A stretch of 64,000 nt of DNA from NCBI RefSeq assembly GCF_036373705.1, contig NC_089858.1:33878249-33942248 (forward strand), in the 5' to 3' direction. Position numbers and translations under genes: made by a program. Shown piece by piece: positions 1 through 10,744 of the stretch (position 1 is its first letter; the number at the start of each line of letters is the position of its first letter). The notes beneath the pieces are model-generated. The model was not told where the DNA came from, ran no database searches, and was given only the letters and a program-made list of their open reading frames with translations. The stretch comes from Amia ocellicauda. Taxonomy: Eukaryota > Chordata > Actinopteri > Amiiformes > Amiidae.

Positions 1-1340
1 ATGGTTTTTCATCCTCCTCCCTTTGCTTCAGAGCAAGAGAGTCGGCTTCACCTACTTTGCCCTGTGTGGGTCCTCAGGTGCTATTTGGAACGCATTGAGG
101 ACATTCGGCGCTCAGACCAATTGTTTGTGTGTTATGGAGTGCGGACACAGGGCCAGGCGCTTTCAAAGCAGCACCTCTCGCATTGGATTGTAGACACCAT
201 TACCATTACCTCATCATGTGCCCTTTTTCAAAGCACCCCCTTGGCCGACATTTGTGCGGTTGCTGCCTCGCCGCTTTGTCCGGTTCTACAGGTTGGACAT
301 GATGGGACCAATCCTTTCCATTGGGAACATGGTGTTGGCTGCAGTCAAGCTCCAGTAGCCTACAGGCTCTGGCTTCTGATTTCCTCCCAGTCTGCCCCTG
401 TTAAGTTCATTCTGATGGAGCTATTGAACCATTTCTTTCCCTTCCACTGGACTTGGACTATGCCTTCCAGTCGAGCACTCACGCAAGCTGCTCCTGGACT
501 TGCTGACTTGTGTTCCCAGGGTCTGTCATGCGGCCTACAGGTACGTTGCCTTATGAGGCCTCCCTGTATATAGTTTGTTCATTATTACATTGTGTTGCGG
601 TGGTGCATGTGTCTGTCCTGTACCCCGTTATATATAGCATGTGTAGACAGCAGGACTATTGCTCCGTTCTAGCTTGTGTAGACTGGAACTCACTGACGCT
701 GTTCCCAGCTGATGGTGCTCAAGCTGTCCTTGCTGCCTCACTGTGTACATAGTTCCTTGGTCAGCAGGTCTGTGGCCCACTCTGGCTGTGTGCCATAGGG
801 CAAGAGACCACTGCTGCTGCCCTCAGCGGTAAGCACTTGAGCTGGTCTAATCAGCAGGTGTCAACTGCTCCTGTGTTACGCGGGTGGCACATGAGTTGGT
901 TCCTGCGCCCCATGGTGCATATAGTTAGTTTGTATGATATTTAAGTTGTAAGCACAGTGGAGCTCTCCACTCTGTACTGTTAAGTTGAGTCGGATGCTCC
1001 TGTGCTGTGCAGAGGCAGCATGAATGTTCCTGTTGCCACACGATATATAGCCAGCCTTGCTATTGTGAGTGGAGGGCGTTAGAGTTGACCTCTGTAGCCC
1101 GGCTTTGGGTTTGCTGATTACAGGGTTGCAAGGTTGCGTGGGAGTACTGCTCCTGGCAAAAGAGGACGAACCTGCACTGACGTCATGTTTTATAGAACAG
1201 GAAGTGGGAAGGGACCTGTTCTGAGTGACTGGGGCCAATGGCAGCTTTGATAGAGTGACGTTTTCAATCAGGTTCCTACGGGAGAGCCCCCTTGGGCAGT
1301 GCTTCCTTTTTCAGATAACTGGGGTTGCATTTGCAACCTA
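1..1340 (+). mobile_element. DIRS-like retrotransposon remnant (tyrosine recombinase C-terminal part and 3' region)
   Basis: The opening reading frame (1-573) contains ESRLHLLCPV, a CYLER segment, RRSDQLFVCYG and LSKQHLSHWIVD. This string is typical of the tyrosine recombinase of DIRS-type retrotransposons in fish. A degraded match to the later helix (PLADICAVAA) follows at about residues 80-90, so the frame is no longer faithful. Downstream non-coding DNA continues to a segment near 1260-1345 (GGGAGAGCCCC, TTGGGCAGTGC, GGGGTTGCATTTGCAACC) that looks like the 3' terminal part of such elements. The element runs off the left edge. It lies directly upstream of the surviving exons of receptor copy A and may have replaced its ectodomain exons. 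The family call rests on recognised motifs; the right boundary is approximate. Confidence 0.6.
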
Positions 1341-1439
1341 TCATTTTTGGTTTTGGCTCTTGTAGGTAGTTTGAAATATTGGCGATTCTAGTGTTCTAGT
1401 GTATAATCGCCAGTCACTATAATTAAACAAATTATAATC

Positions 1440-1530
1440 TGCTCAATTAAATGAAGAAAATATTGACCGTTGATCAATTATTTAGTTGATTAACTGACCA
1501 GATTAATCAATTATTCGAGGCAGCCCTAAT
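1440..1530. repeat. possible hAT-type MITE end
   Basis: The stretch is rich in ATTAATCAATTATT motifs and ends in GGCAGCCCTA. Read on the other strand this starts TAGGGCTGCC, a terminus often seen in fish hAT-derived MITEs. The opposite end was not found, so this is a weak call. Confidence 0.3.
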
Positions 1531-1604
1531 GTATATTATAGTGGGTTCTGGTATGTAGTTTTGGTTTCCATTTAATTATTTCTGTCCATATTTTTCTTCC
1601 CCAG

Positions 1605-2433
1605 GTCAGTTTCCTCAGCGTGTTATCATCTGGGTTGCTGCTGGAGAACTACTCAGTCTGATGGCAACAGCACTTCTGAGTTTCCTGTATTTCAAACCCA
1701 GTGCGTTGGTCTTTATAACACCTATAATTTTACATACATTTTACTTTTAATTTAAATGGGTAAATCATCTTTATTTAAAGCAACACAAAACAGTATTCTC
1801 TGTCTTGTGTAAAAATATGTATCCAAATGATTGATCTGTTTCTCTATTCCAGAGAGAAATGCCTGTGACAGTGAAAGGTGAGGAATCGTTGGGACTAAAG
1901 CATTGACTGTTAAAATCACTCCTAATGTATTGGCTGTTAAAGTCACTCCTACTCAACAAGGTTAAACACATGATTCCTCTACACATTCACAAGAGTGAGA
2001 ATTTTACTTCTAATACATCCTTACATAGAATGAACCTGTACATCTTATTTTATAAACGTCTTTCTTTCCCAGGGATCTGCAGGATGGAAACAACAGTTCT
2101 GATAACTGTGTGTGTAAGTACATGTGAACTTTTCAGACTTTTCTGGAAAAGGTCAGAATATAATTGTACCTGTTTTTATCATTTTAACATGCATCAATGT
2201 TCTAGGGACTTTTGAAAACTTTTCTGTGTTTTGTTTGTTGATTTGTTATAACAGATGAAAGTGCAGAGGATACTGTCCAGCAGGTGTAACTGCAAAAGCC
2301 CAGATCCCTTCCTCTCAGTCCTCAATCTGTGTTCGCTGCCATGGAGGAGCAGGGCCGATACAGAGAGCAGAGCAGTGCCCTGTACACCGCTCTTCACATT
2401 AGAGATTTGGACACTGTCTGTACTCCTCTGTAA
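1605..2433 (+). pseudogene. Receptor copy A: membrane segment and cytoplasmic tail exons, tail broken by a stop
   Basis: Four exons can be joined in frame by comparison with copies C and D: 1605-1700 (membrane segment, VIIWVAAGELLSLMATALLS), 1853-1877, 2073-2113 and 2255-2433. Exon sizes (96, 25 and 41 nt) and phases match the homologous exons of copy D (87, 25, 41). The last exon is one frame, but TAA at 2287-2289 interrupts it after VYESAEDTVQQV. Beyond it the same frame stays open for 47 codons and contains SALYTALHIRDLD, an ITIM-like motif, before TAA at 2431-2433. The membrane segment has an unusual acidic residue (Glu). No Ig-like exon is present here; a DIRS remnant lies immediately upstream. 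It may be a 3' relic, or a receptor with a truncated tail whose 5' part lies outside the window. Confidence 0.62.
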
Positions 2434-2576
2434 CTGTGTTCTTGCATGGAGGGGTTAACTATTCCACTTGTTTCACTCTGCTCCTCTACTGGAGAGAATT
2501 TTACTTTTTAATTCCTTTTCATTATTTCCTACATGTGTATTTCTGGATGGACACAGGGAGAGAATTTGTGTTTAAT

Positions 2577-2582
2577 AATAAA
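2577..2582 (+). promoter_or_regulatory. AATAAA polyadenylation signal, receptor copy A
   Basis: A canonical AATAAA lies about 145 bases after the last stop of copy A, at the expected place for a 3' end. Confidence 0.5.
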
Positions 2583-2676
2583 ATATTAATACAAGCATGT
2601 ACTACTTCATTTCAAAAAGCAGGAATAATAAGATTGATGGTTTTGTGAATCTTTTGCAGATTTTTAAAATGCTAGT

Positions 2677-3674
2677 CAGGCCCGGTGGCAGGATGAACTC
2701 GGCAGGGGTTCATCAGAAATGACTAAGGGGTCATTTCATAGGTCTTTGATGACCAGGGGGTGGGGGCACACAGAATCTTTTGGGGGAAATGCATGAGATT
2801 TTAGAAACAATGCATGAGGTGGAGCCTCGATGATAACAATCGATAGTACAATTACACACACTGTATTTGCAGCCACGCACGGCTGTCTTGTCATAAGAAT
2901 ACAGGCTACCGTAGCACTTTACAACATGGACAATAATAATAATTATAAACGGCTGAAAAATAATTACCAAATTACCAATTACCAAAATAACACTTCCCCA
3001 TGCCAATATAATGCATTTCCAATCGCGCAAAGCCAAACAATAGTGTACAAAGCACTAGCACGACTTATCGGTACAAATACTGCAGCTCGGACGCAGCTAC
3101 ACATGCTCTTTCAAATCACTACTCACTTCTCTTTGCTGTTTGCTTTTGAGTGGTCCTTGCATTTCTCCCATAATGCATAAACTCACTGTCACATTGCAGT
3201 ATTTTCATGCAGTTGTGTGCACTGCTAAACTATTCACTTTGCCTACTAATTATTCATTTTAATGTAAACAATTTTGATGCAGCTGCATGGTGAAACTTTT
3301 TTGCTGTGGGCATGTGTAACTGTGAAAGTAAACCTACATGTTCAAATTGACCCCTCCCTTCTACTGTGTGAAGGCTAATCAAAATGAGATTTTATGCAAT
3401 TGATAAAATGTTTGTGATTATGAATGAATGGAGGGAGTTGCATGAATTAAATATATAGACAGTTTAATATTCATATTAATGAGCTACCAGAAGTGAGCTG
3501 TGTGCCCTGAAAACTTTAGGTTTTATGCTATTGTATGCTGCTACACAGCGCAAACATCAACGCAACTAATCCAGTGGGCATGATAGAGAGGGCAAATTGT
3601 AGGACAGAATAGGGATGTAAAACTGAAGGGCCACAAAATTGTCCCCTTTTGCACCCCCCGTGGCGCCGGGCCTG
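2677..3674. mobile_element. Non-autonomous hAT-like element (998 bp) with 8-bp target duplication
   Basis: The ends are imperfect terminal inverted repeats beginning CAGGCCCGGTGGCA at the left and, read inward from the right, CAGGCCCGGCGCCA. The element is flanked by a direct repeat ATGCTAGT at 2669-2676 and 3675-3682. An 8-bp duplication is the hallmark of the hAT superfamily. No transposase reading frame is present inside, so it would have needed enzyme from elsewhere. It sits just downstream of receptor copy A. Confidence 0.78.
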
Positions 3675-3716
3675 ATGCTAGTACTGTAAAATATCAGAAA
3701 ATATCTTTGCTATTAA

Positions 3717-3743
3717 AGTGTGTGTGTGTGTGGGGGGGGGGGG
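3717..3743. repeat. (TG)n followed by G run
   Basis: Short dinucleotide tract running into a homopolymer of G. Confidence 0.9.
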
Positions 3744-3967
3744 TTGTTTCATTGTTTGCATCTCTTTTTTCAGGTTCGTTTATATGGTTTGATATATATG
3801 TTAATAATGTGTTAATTGTTTTTTGCATCTGTTAAATAAAGTTTATTTTAAAACCTAAACCTATCTCTCTTGTGCTGGAAGAAAGGTTTGGAGTCAGCAG
3901 TTCTGAACAGAGTGTATTACGTGCACGGGAAAAACAGCAAAACCCAAAAGTATTAAGCAAGTATAAT

Positions 3968-4234
3968 ATCCATCCATCCATTTTAAAAACTGCTTATCCT
4001 GGCAAGGGTTGCAGGGAAGCTGGAGCCAATCCCAGCGGGCATAGGCAGGAGTACACCCAGGACAGGATGCCAGGCCATCACTGGGCAACACACACAAACA
4101 GACACACACACACTCAGGGCAATTTAGAGAGACCAATCAACCTAACCAGCATGTCTTTGGACAGTGGGAGGAAAGCAGCATGCCCGGAGCTGTGAGGCAA
4201 CAGCACTAAACACCGAGCCACCGTGCTGCCGCTG
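3968..4234 (-). repeat. Dispersed fish SINE/L2-like repeat
   Basis: The plus strand shows the familiar order CCATCCATCCATTTT, AACTGCTTATCCTGGC, GGGTTGCAGGGAAGCTGGAGCC and GTGGGAGGAAAGCA, ending in GAGCCACCGTGCTGCC. In the opposite orientation it begins GGCAGCACGGTGGCTC. This is a repeat dispersed through many fish genomes. It contains no gene; a reading frame across it is chance. Confidence 0.7.
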
Positions 4235-5223
4235 CAAGTATAATATTGTTTTTCAATCTTCTCAAGAAAATACATAGCATATATTGCCATTCTGGGTCAT
4301 ACCCTCAAGGGGCTTTACATTTTACAAATAGTGTCTATACTATACTAATAGTATATTATTCCTCCTCTACATTAGATTCTTGGATGAGTACCAGCAGCCA
4401 ACAAGTGACCCGAATTGCCTCCTCTCAGGTGTTACCTTTCTAATGTTCACCTGTATCTGAATCCATAATCATAGGTTTAGCGGGGGACAGGGGGAGTCCC
4501 CCCCAATGTTGAGAACACGTTTAATAGTACCCCCCAATACTGTGTGCCCGGGTCCATATTCGTAATGGATGCATCCCCTTCAATTCATAAACCAAACTTA
4601 CGCCACTGTCTGTATCTGTATATATACCTCTATTTCAAACTTGCCATTGATCTGTTGCAAGTTCAATTCTGTCTGAAGAGAGAACTCACTGGCCAATCAC
4701 TACTCTCCGCTCATGGGAAACAATGTTTCCACACTGAACTGTTCCTGATGCCACAGTTTATTTATGTATATTTCAGACTTTGGTGACTGACAGAGAGACA
4801 TTTCTCTGTCTATATAGTGTGTAAAGCTGTGGCGTGTTCAGGTCTTGTCAAAGAAGATGCAGGACAACCCCTTCAGTGTCATCACAGAGCTGTTCTGCAT
4901 AATTTCATTCTTCATGTTTCTTTGACAGCTGGCAGTTTCACATTTTAATCTACAATCTCTCTGAGGTCATAAAATCATTAGTTCTGATCCTACAGAATCA
5001 CAATGATTTTCTTGTCTTTTCTCACCCTGAGTAAGTACCTTATAATTATATCGATACTACAATGTTGTATAAAACCTGTCAGATCTCCGTGTTTGGGATG
5101 GAACTGCTGGAAGACCGAGCTCTTCAGGACAGAGCCGAGGTGTTGGTGAGCTGTGCTATTGAACTGATTGAGGACGGACACAATATTACCTCTCAGAGCG
5201 AGGGCCAAAAGATAGAGGTGAAT

Positions 5224-6310
5224 GGATAGAAAGAATGCACTGTGAGCTCAGGAACCCCAAAAGGCCCGGAAGACCACGGAAAACAACTGTGGTGGATGAC
5301 AGAATAATTATTTCCCTGGTGAAGAAAAACCTCTTCACAACAGATGGCCAGATCAAGAACACCCTCCAGGAGGTAGTCTTCAAGAGAAGACTTCACCAGA
5401 GTAAATACAGAAGGTTTACCACAAGATGTAAACAGGAAGACCAGATTAGAGTTTGCCAAAAAACATCGAAAAAGAACCCTGTACAGTTCTGGAACAACAT
5501 CCTATGGACAGATGAGACAAAGATCAACTTGTACCAGAATGATGGGAAGAGAAGAGTATGGAGAAGGGAAGGAACTGCTCATGATCCGAAGCAGACCACC
5601 TCAACTGTGAAGCATGTTATGGCATGGGCATGTATGGCTGCCCAGGGAACTTGTTCCCTTGTATTTATTGATGATGTGACTGCTGACAAAAGCAGCAGGA
5701 TGAATTCTGAAGTGCTTAGGGCTATATTATTATCTGCTCAGATTCAGCCAAATGCTTCAAAACTGGATGGCGCTTCACAGTGCAGATGGACAATGACCCG
5801 AAGCATACTGTAAAAGCAACCCAAGACTTTTTTAAGGTGAAGAAGTGTAATGTTCTGCAATGGCCAAGTCAATCACCTGACCTGAATCCAATTGAGCAGC
5901 ATTTCACTTGCTCAAGGCAAAACTGAAGGCAAAGCAAGAAGAACAATAAGGAACTAAAGACAGCTCCATTGCAGGCCTGGCAGAGCATCACCAGGGAAGA
6001 AAAACAGCATCTGGTGATGTCTATGGGTTCCAGACTTCAGGCAGTCATTGAAACTCACAATTTAATTCATGATTATGTTAGTTTGTCCAATTACTTTTGA
6101 GCCCCTAAAATTGGGGGGACCACATATAAAAATGGGTGTAATTCCTACACCGTTCACCCAATTTGGATGTAACTACCCTCAAATTAAAGGTGAAAGTCTA
6201 CACTTAAAGGACTTACATCTTGTTTATTTCCTTTCAAATCCATTGTGGTGGCATACAGAGCCAAACTGATGACAATTGTGTCACTGTCCAAATAGTTATG
6301 GATCTAACTG
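5224..6310 (+). mobile_element. Tc1-like transposon relic
   Basis: Transposase fragments can be read on the plus strand from 5235: RNPKRPGRPRKT, then FWNNILWTDETKINLYQNDGKRRVWRR, and later (after frame breaks) [13 protein letters not shown]. These are the hinge and the DDE core of Tc1 transposases. The right end (AATAGTTATGGATCTAACTG followed by TA) matches a Tc1 terminal repeat. The left terminal repeat is missing: the relic begins directly after the half Ig-like exon of receptor copy B. Frameshifts make it inactive. Confidence 0.8.
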
Positions 6311-6969
6311 TACAATTCCGAATGAGCATCTTATTAATGATACAAATCACCCCCCATATTTTTAGTCCACCACTTCCCTCCTAGATGAGATCTGACAATA
6401 CAGAATACAGGCTGGGGCATCGAGATTTATGTGAGAATCACTAATACTCTCATCCACAGGTGGGAATAAAGAAGAGGAGGCTAAACTGTCCACTATCACT
6501 AGTAAGTAATACTGTGAAACTGAAAGCATATCTATTTATCTGGAACAACAATCCTGTGTTCAATAATACAATTGCACCCGTGCATTATTCTCACATCCTA
6601 GAGGAGCTTTTCTTTCTCTCAAAGAGTCAGAGTAAATAAATTACACAATTTGTTTCAATGTAAATTATGGTCTTCATATATTACAATAACATGTTACTTT
6701 CACAAACATAATAGGTTCTCTTGTTCCAGGTGTTACTGAGCCACAGTTATCTACACCTGAGACAGGTGAGTATCAGTCTGGGGTCAGCGAGTGTGCAGTG
6801 AGCTGCAGTGAGAGTTTTACAAATAGTTCAGATATGCTTATGTACTGCTGTACTGATGAATTGTTTTCTTTATTTATCTATCTTCCCAACCAGGGCATAC
6901 TCATAGATCTTCCTGGTGACTGTCGCTGGACTGCTCCTGACACCTTGCTTAGATCTCTCCCAGATAGCA

Positions 6970-8237
6970 CAGCAGCGTTGGGCCAACGTTGGCCTGACTG
7001 ATCAAGAGTGGTCGGACCGATGTTGGAAGATGTCGGTCCACCCTTGTTTTGATCTGCAAATCCCCCAAATTATCCTTTGCTCTTATTCTGTATCCAGTGT
7101 TGCTCGTTGCTTCGCTGTCCTTGTCCTGTAGCCCTCAGTGTTTTCAGAGCCTGGTCTTGATCTTGTGGAAATATATTGCAGAAGAGCAGAACTGTAATCA
7201 CACTTTTTCAATGCTTGTTTTCTATCTCTGAGGTACGAATGCGGGAAGCTTGAGAGAGTATTTCTAAAATTTGTATGATCCAATGCACTCAGTTATTTAA
7301 AAAGGTGACGTATTACACATGTTCAACAGAACCAAGCCAAATTAAATAACACATTTAAAATTAAATAAGTAAATTTGCAGTAGCCAATTGGAGAATTACA
7401 GATCCACAGATCAAAACACAACAGTAAGACATGTATGATCGTATATTCAAATCATTCAGCCGAGGCATTATTTAGGAATAACAAGCAACAATTTTATTTA
7501 CAGATAGTTGATGAAACATTTAAACAAACAGACAAACATCTGATCTGGTTTCTGAATGACTGAGGTCCTGAACTGAACCACAAGAATCCTCTGGAAACGA
7601 CTTGGATCAATTCTAAACAGAAAAACAAAAAGTAACTGTAAACTACAAGGCATTCAATAAATACAAGCCGTATTAATTCTTATAACTGTAATGTTAATTA
7701 TCAGTATTGAGCACTTTTTAAATATTTATGACTTATAAATTCCCTTCTGTCCTGTAGCCATTAAGTTAAATTCGTGGCTAATTCAGTGTCTTCTTTGGAA
7801 TAATACAAACAAAAAAACTTGTTTCGTGGCATCTTCACACACTGCATATATATATAGAAATGAAACCGGCTCATTGAAGAATAGTACAATGTGAAGAAAA
7901 TGAACACTTCTGTTTTTCACTTCTGACAAATTAGTTTCAAATGTAAATACATTCACTACGTAAGACTTAACCCTTGTGTTGTCTTAAGGGTCAAAAATGA
8001 CACAACACTATGCTTAACAGCAGAGAAAACCCCCTAAATGATATTTTTTCATCTTGAAATTTGATGACTTTTCCTAGAGTGACCCCAAGATTAGAAAAAG
8101 TGAAACATCACCTTTGTTCATGTTTCCATGAAAGCTGTACACCACCAGGATACAAAGATTGTCATTTTAGACCCGGCAGTTATAAAATAATTTACACACC
8201 AGAAAAACCACAAACACACACACACACGCACACACAC

Positions 8238-8273
<36 letters not shown>

Positions 8274-8425
8274 ATAGTATGCCCATCAAGCCTGCAAAGT
8301 ATGGCATCAAGATATGGGTGGCCTGTGACACACAATCCAGCTACGCTTGGAAGATGTGAATCTACACAGGGAAGCCGACCAGGGAATGTGGGTTGTGCTT
8401 GTTGTGACAGATGGACTGAGGGGAC
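6970..8425. other. Insertion that separates the broken membrane exon of copy B from its downstream DNA
   Basis: Comparison with copy C shows that the DNA after the membrane exon (CAGTACTGGCAGCT at 19464) reappears in copy B only at about 8433. The 1.4 kb between has no counterpart in C. It has no convincing gene. It contains a piggyBac-like end and a CA tract (listed separately). The junctions were not resolved exactly. Confidence 0.5.
7967..8271. repeat. Possible piggyBac-type MITE left end with (CA)n
   Basis: TTAA at 7967-7970 is followed by CCCTTGTGTTGTCTTAAGGG and TCAAAAATGAC, a common start of TTAA-targeted fish MITEs. A (CA)n tract lies at 8212-8271. No matching right terminus was found. 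Confidence 0.4.
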
Positions 8426-9502
8426 ACAATGTCACAGTACTGGCAGCTTTTCCCGCTCTGTGCTGCAGTCACTGTCAAACTGAAACTGTTTCTCATAGAG
8501 ATGTTTCACCTCCTGTCTCTGAGACGGCAAATATACCCTGCTGTAATGTGTGAATACAGATCACTGTTCCCCTTTTATAAATGGTCATATGAATTGAGAG
8601 AAACTGTAATTTCTTCATGAATAGAAATTGTCCTCAAAAGAGCTTCCTTTATGCTACAGCACTGTTCGTCTCACTAAGCATGTTGGTTTTTCCTTTTCAG
8701 GGAGAAAAGCTAAAGTTTATGAAAGGTGAGGATCCACCTTCATTGCTTTCCACGATCACAAATCTCCATTAAAGAAATTAGAACAACAATCTGAACTTAC
8801 AAGACTGGTGAAAAGTCTTTAGGTCTTAATGTATTAAATCTCTTATCGAGGACTCAGATACATGGAAACAACACTTTGGAAGTCTGTAAGTGGCTGCAGA
8901 AAAGCTTTGAAAGACTTCCAAAAAGTGTCATTATGTGTCTCATGTGTGTTAAATAAGGTTAAATATAGGTTTAAATATGTCTCCACAGCAGATTTGCAAT
9001 CCTTGCTTTTATTGTTGTGTTTCAGACTGCACTATCTCTGCAGTATGACAGCAGTCTGGACTGGTAAGCAGTATCCTGAAACAATATCCTGAATCGGATT
9101 CAATGACAGAGATAGAAGATTTATTCATTGTCAGTTCCAGATCGCAATGAGAAATTCACACAAGCACCTAACAGCTGTTGCTAAACAGGTTACTTCCCTG
9201 CTGACAAACAAACAAGTAGCCCATCTGATGACATATTTCACTGACAGTGTATTTATACGTTAGCGTAGAGTTTCGATTGACACACTGGCCACAGGCAGGG
9301 CTGTTTTATAGCAGTGATCAAGTTCCTCTCAGACGCTCTGAGCCTCTGAGAAACATTTCAACGTCATTGCTCTCCTCAGTGTCCACAGGAGGTCAAGCCC
9401 GAAGTGTGTTACAAAGCCTTGAAATACAAAAAACACCCGAAGAGCACAGCCAGAGGGGTTCAGTTTCAAGAGCAATGTGAATACGCCACCGTGAAGTACT
9501 GA

Positions 9503-10744
9503 GGGGGAGTGACTCAGGGACGACCCCCAAGAGTTTTACAAAGACGGAATAAAGGATTTATTTTGGGGGGTGGGGGAGTGCACTGTTGCAGTTTCTCCAC
9601 ATGTCAAAGCCATGCATGTTGTTGAATGGCTCAGGCTCTGTCCCATCACATTCTGCCATGTGTTCCTGCTCTTCTGGACCATAGAAGTCATGTTCACTAA
9701 CGTATTCTCACACACGCGCACTCTGTTTGGAAGGATTTTCAGCCCAGATTACTGTAAAGGCACAGATAATAAAGATTATTTTTTCTGATCTACTTCTCCT
9801 TGATATAAACAGTATGGCAGATGTACGCCTTGACTGTTCTCTCTCAGCTACATTACAGAATGGACCTGCTGAGCATTCATCAGATTACTTCACATCAATA
9901 CTCTGAGACCTCTGAATGAACAATAAACTAATCAATATCAATGCTTTACTGTTTATATGACTCTGGACTTTCAACTGTGATGGGGTTGTGTGTGCGAGTG
10001 TGTGTCTGTGTGTGGGCGTGTGCGGGTGTGTGTGAAATGTAACACAAACCAGCTGGGGGAGGTTGGGAGCTGGAGTCAGTGATGTAAATATATTTTAATG
10101 GCACGAGAGTCAAAAGTGCTCCGGTTGAGACGTGTGTATTTGCTTTAATCATAAATCCACCAAAACTCATTGGCAAAATAGTGGAGCCAAAAACACTGGG
10201 CAAGAGGCCGGAGTGCTGTTGAGGTAGCCTCTGTGTGCACAAACATATTTTAAGTATTGTGAAAACATGTTGGAGGATAATGAAAACTGATAATTTCTGG
10301 TTATTGACCAATTCTCTTTGCACAAACATTCAAAGGGTTCAATTTGAAAGCAGTTTTAAGAAATCTGAATTCCATCTCTCAAAAGCTTTCCGATAATGTT
10401 GACTCATGAATGTTATGTTCTCTGCAGCTGAAGCAGCTCTGTATACAAGATCAAGGCTTGGTTAGGGTTTACAGTTCTCTGTTACATGAATACTAACATT
10501 ACTGTCACATGTGGTCCAATTCTTATTCAAGATGACGTGATCAGCTTCTCATAAGTGGCTTGGTTAGTTTTCATTTCTGAAAACTTTAAAGCAAGACCAC
10601 ATTGTCTCAAATTTATCCAGTGTGTTTTTATTTATTTTTTATTTTTTGTATAGGTTTCCTGTTCCTCTTCATGTGCTCGTCCACAGTTTTAGAGAAACAC
10701 TTGTCATTGCTTAGATCTTTGTTGACTTTCAGCCTCACAAAATC
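9503..10744. other. 3' flank of copy B and 5' flank of copy C
   Basis: No coding segment is seen. A GT-rich tract lies near 9983-10032. From about 10310 to 10744 the DNA is nearly identical to 25195-25621 upstream of copy D (for example GCACAAACATTCAAAGGGTT and GCTTTCCGATAATGTTGACT), so copies C and D share their presumed promoter and 5' UTR. Confidence 0.6.
9768..9773 (+). promoter_or_regulatory. AATAAA polyadenylation signal, receptor copy B
   Basis: Canonical signal about 265 bases after the tail stop of copy B. Confidence 0.45.

Larger units (their letters stand above)
3683..5002. other. Intergenic stretch between copies A and B
   Basis: Apart from the TG/G tract and the dispersed repeat listed separately, no coding segment is visible. 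The last 150 bases upstream of 5003 resemble the region upstream of the signal exons of copies C and D (AAAATCATTAGTT and TACAGAATCACA compared with CACAAAATC) and probably hold the old 5' UTR of copy B. Confidence 0.5.
5003..9502 (+). pseudogene. Receptor copy B: decayed Ig-type receptor gene
   Basis: Recognisable pieces in order are: signal exon 5003-5030 (MIFLSFLTL, GT donor); the 3' half of an Ig-like domain 5074-5225 (CQISVFGMELL ... VLVSCAIEL ... KIEVNG); a Tc1 relic 5224-6310; stalk exons 6460-6501 (GGNKEEEAKLSTIT) and 6730-6765 (GVTEPQLSTPET); a ruined membrane exon from 6894 with an early stop, split from its old downstream DNA by about 1.4 kb of inserted sequence; tail exons 8701-8725, 8851-8885 and 9026-9063; and the last exon 9380-9502. 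TGA at 9046-9048 interrupts the penultimate exon. The last exon still encodes a tail with VCYKAL and CEYATV tyrosine motifs, parallel to copy C. The missing half domain, broken membrane segment and stop make a pseudogene the best reading. Confidence 0.72.

Noticed and set aside
1-573. Open frame of 190 residues as a host gene
   Set aside because: Its first 65 residues match the DIRS-type recombinase pattern and the rest is degraded; it is a transposon relic.
8061-8483. Frame with long His-Thr runs
   Set aside because: It is the translation of a (CA)n tract; no domain on either side.
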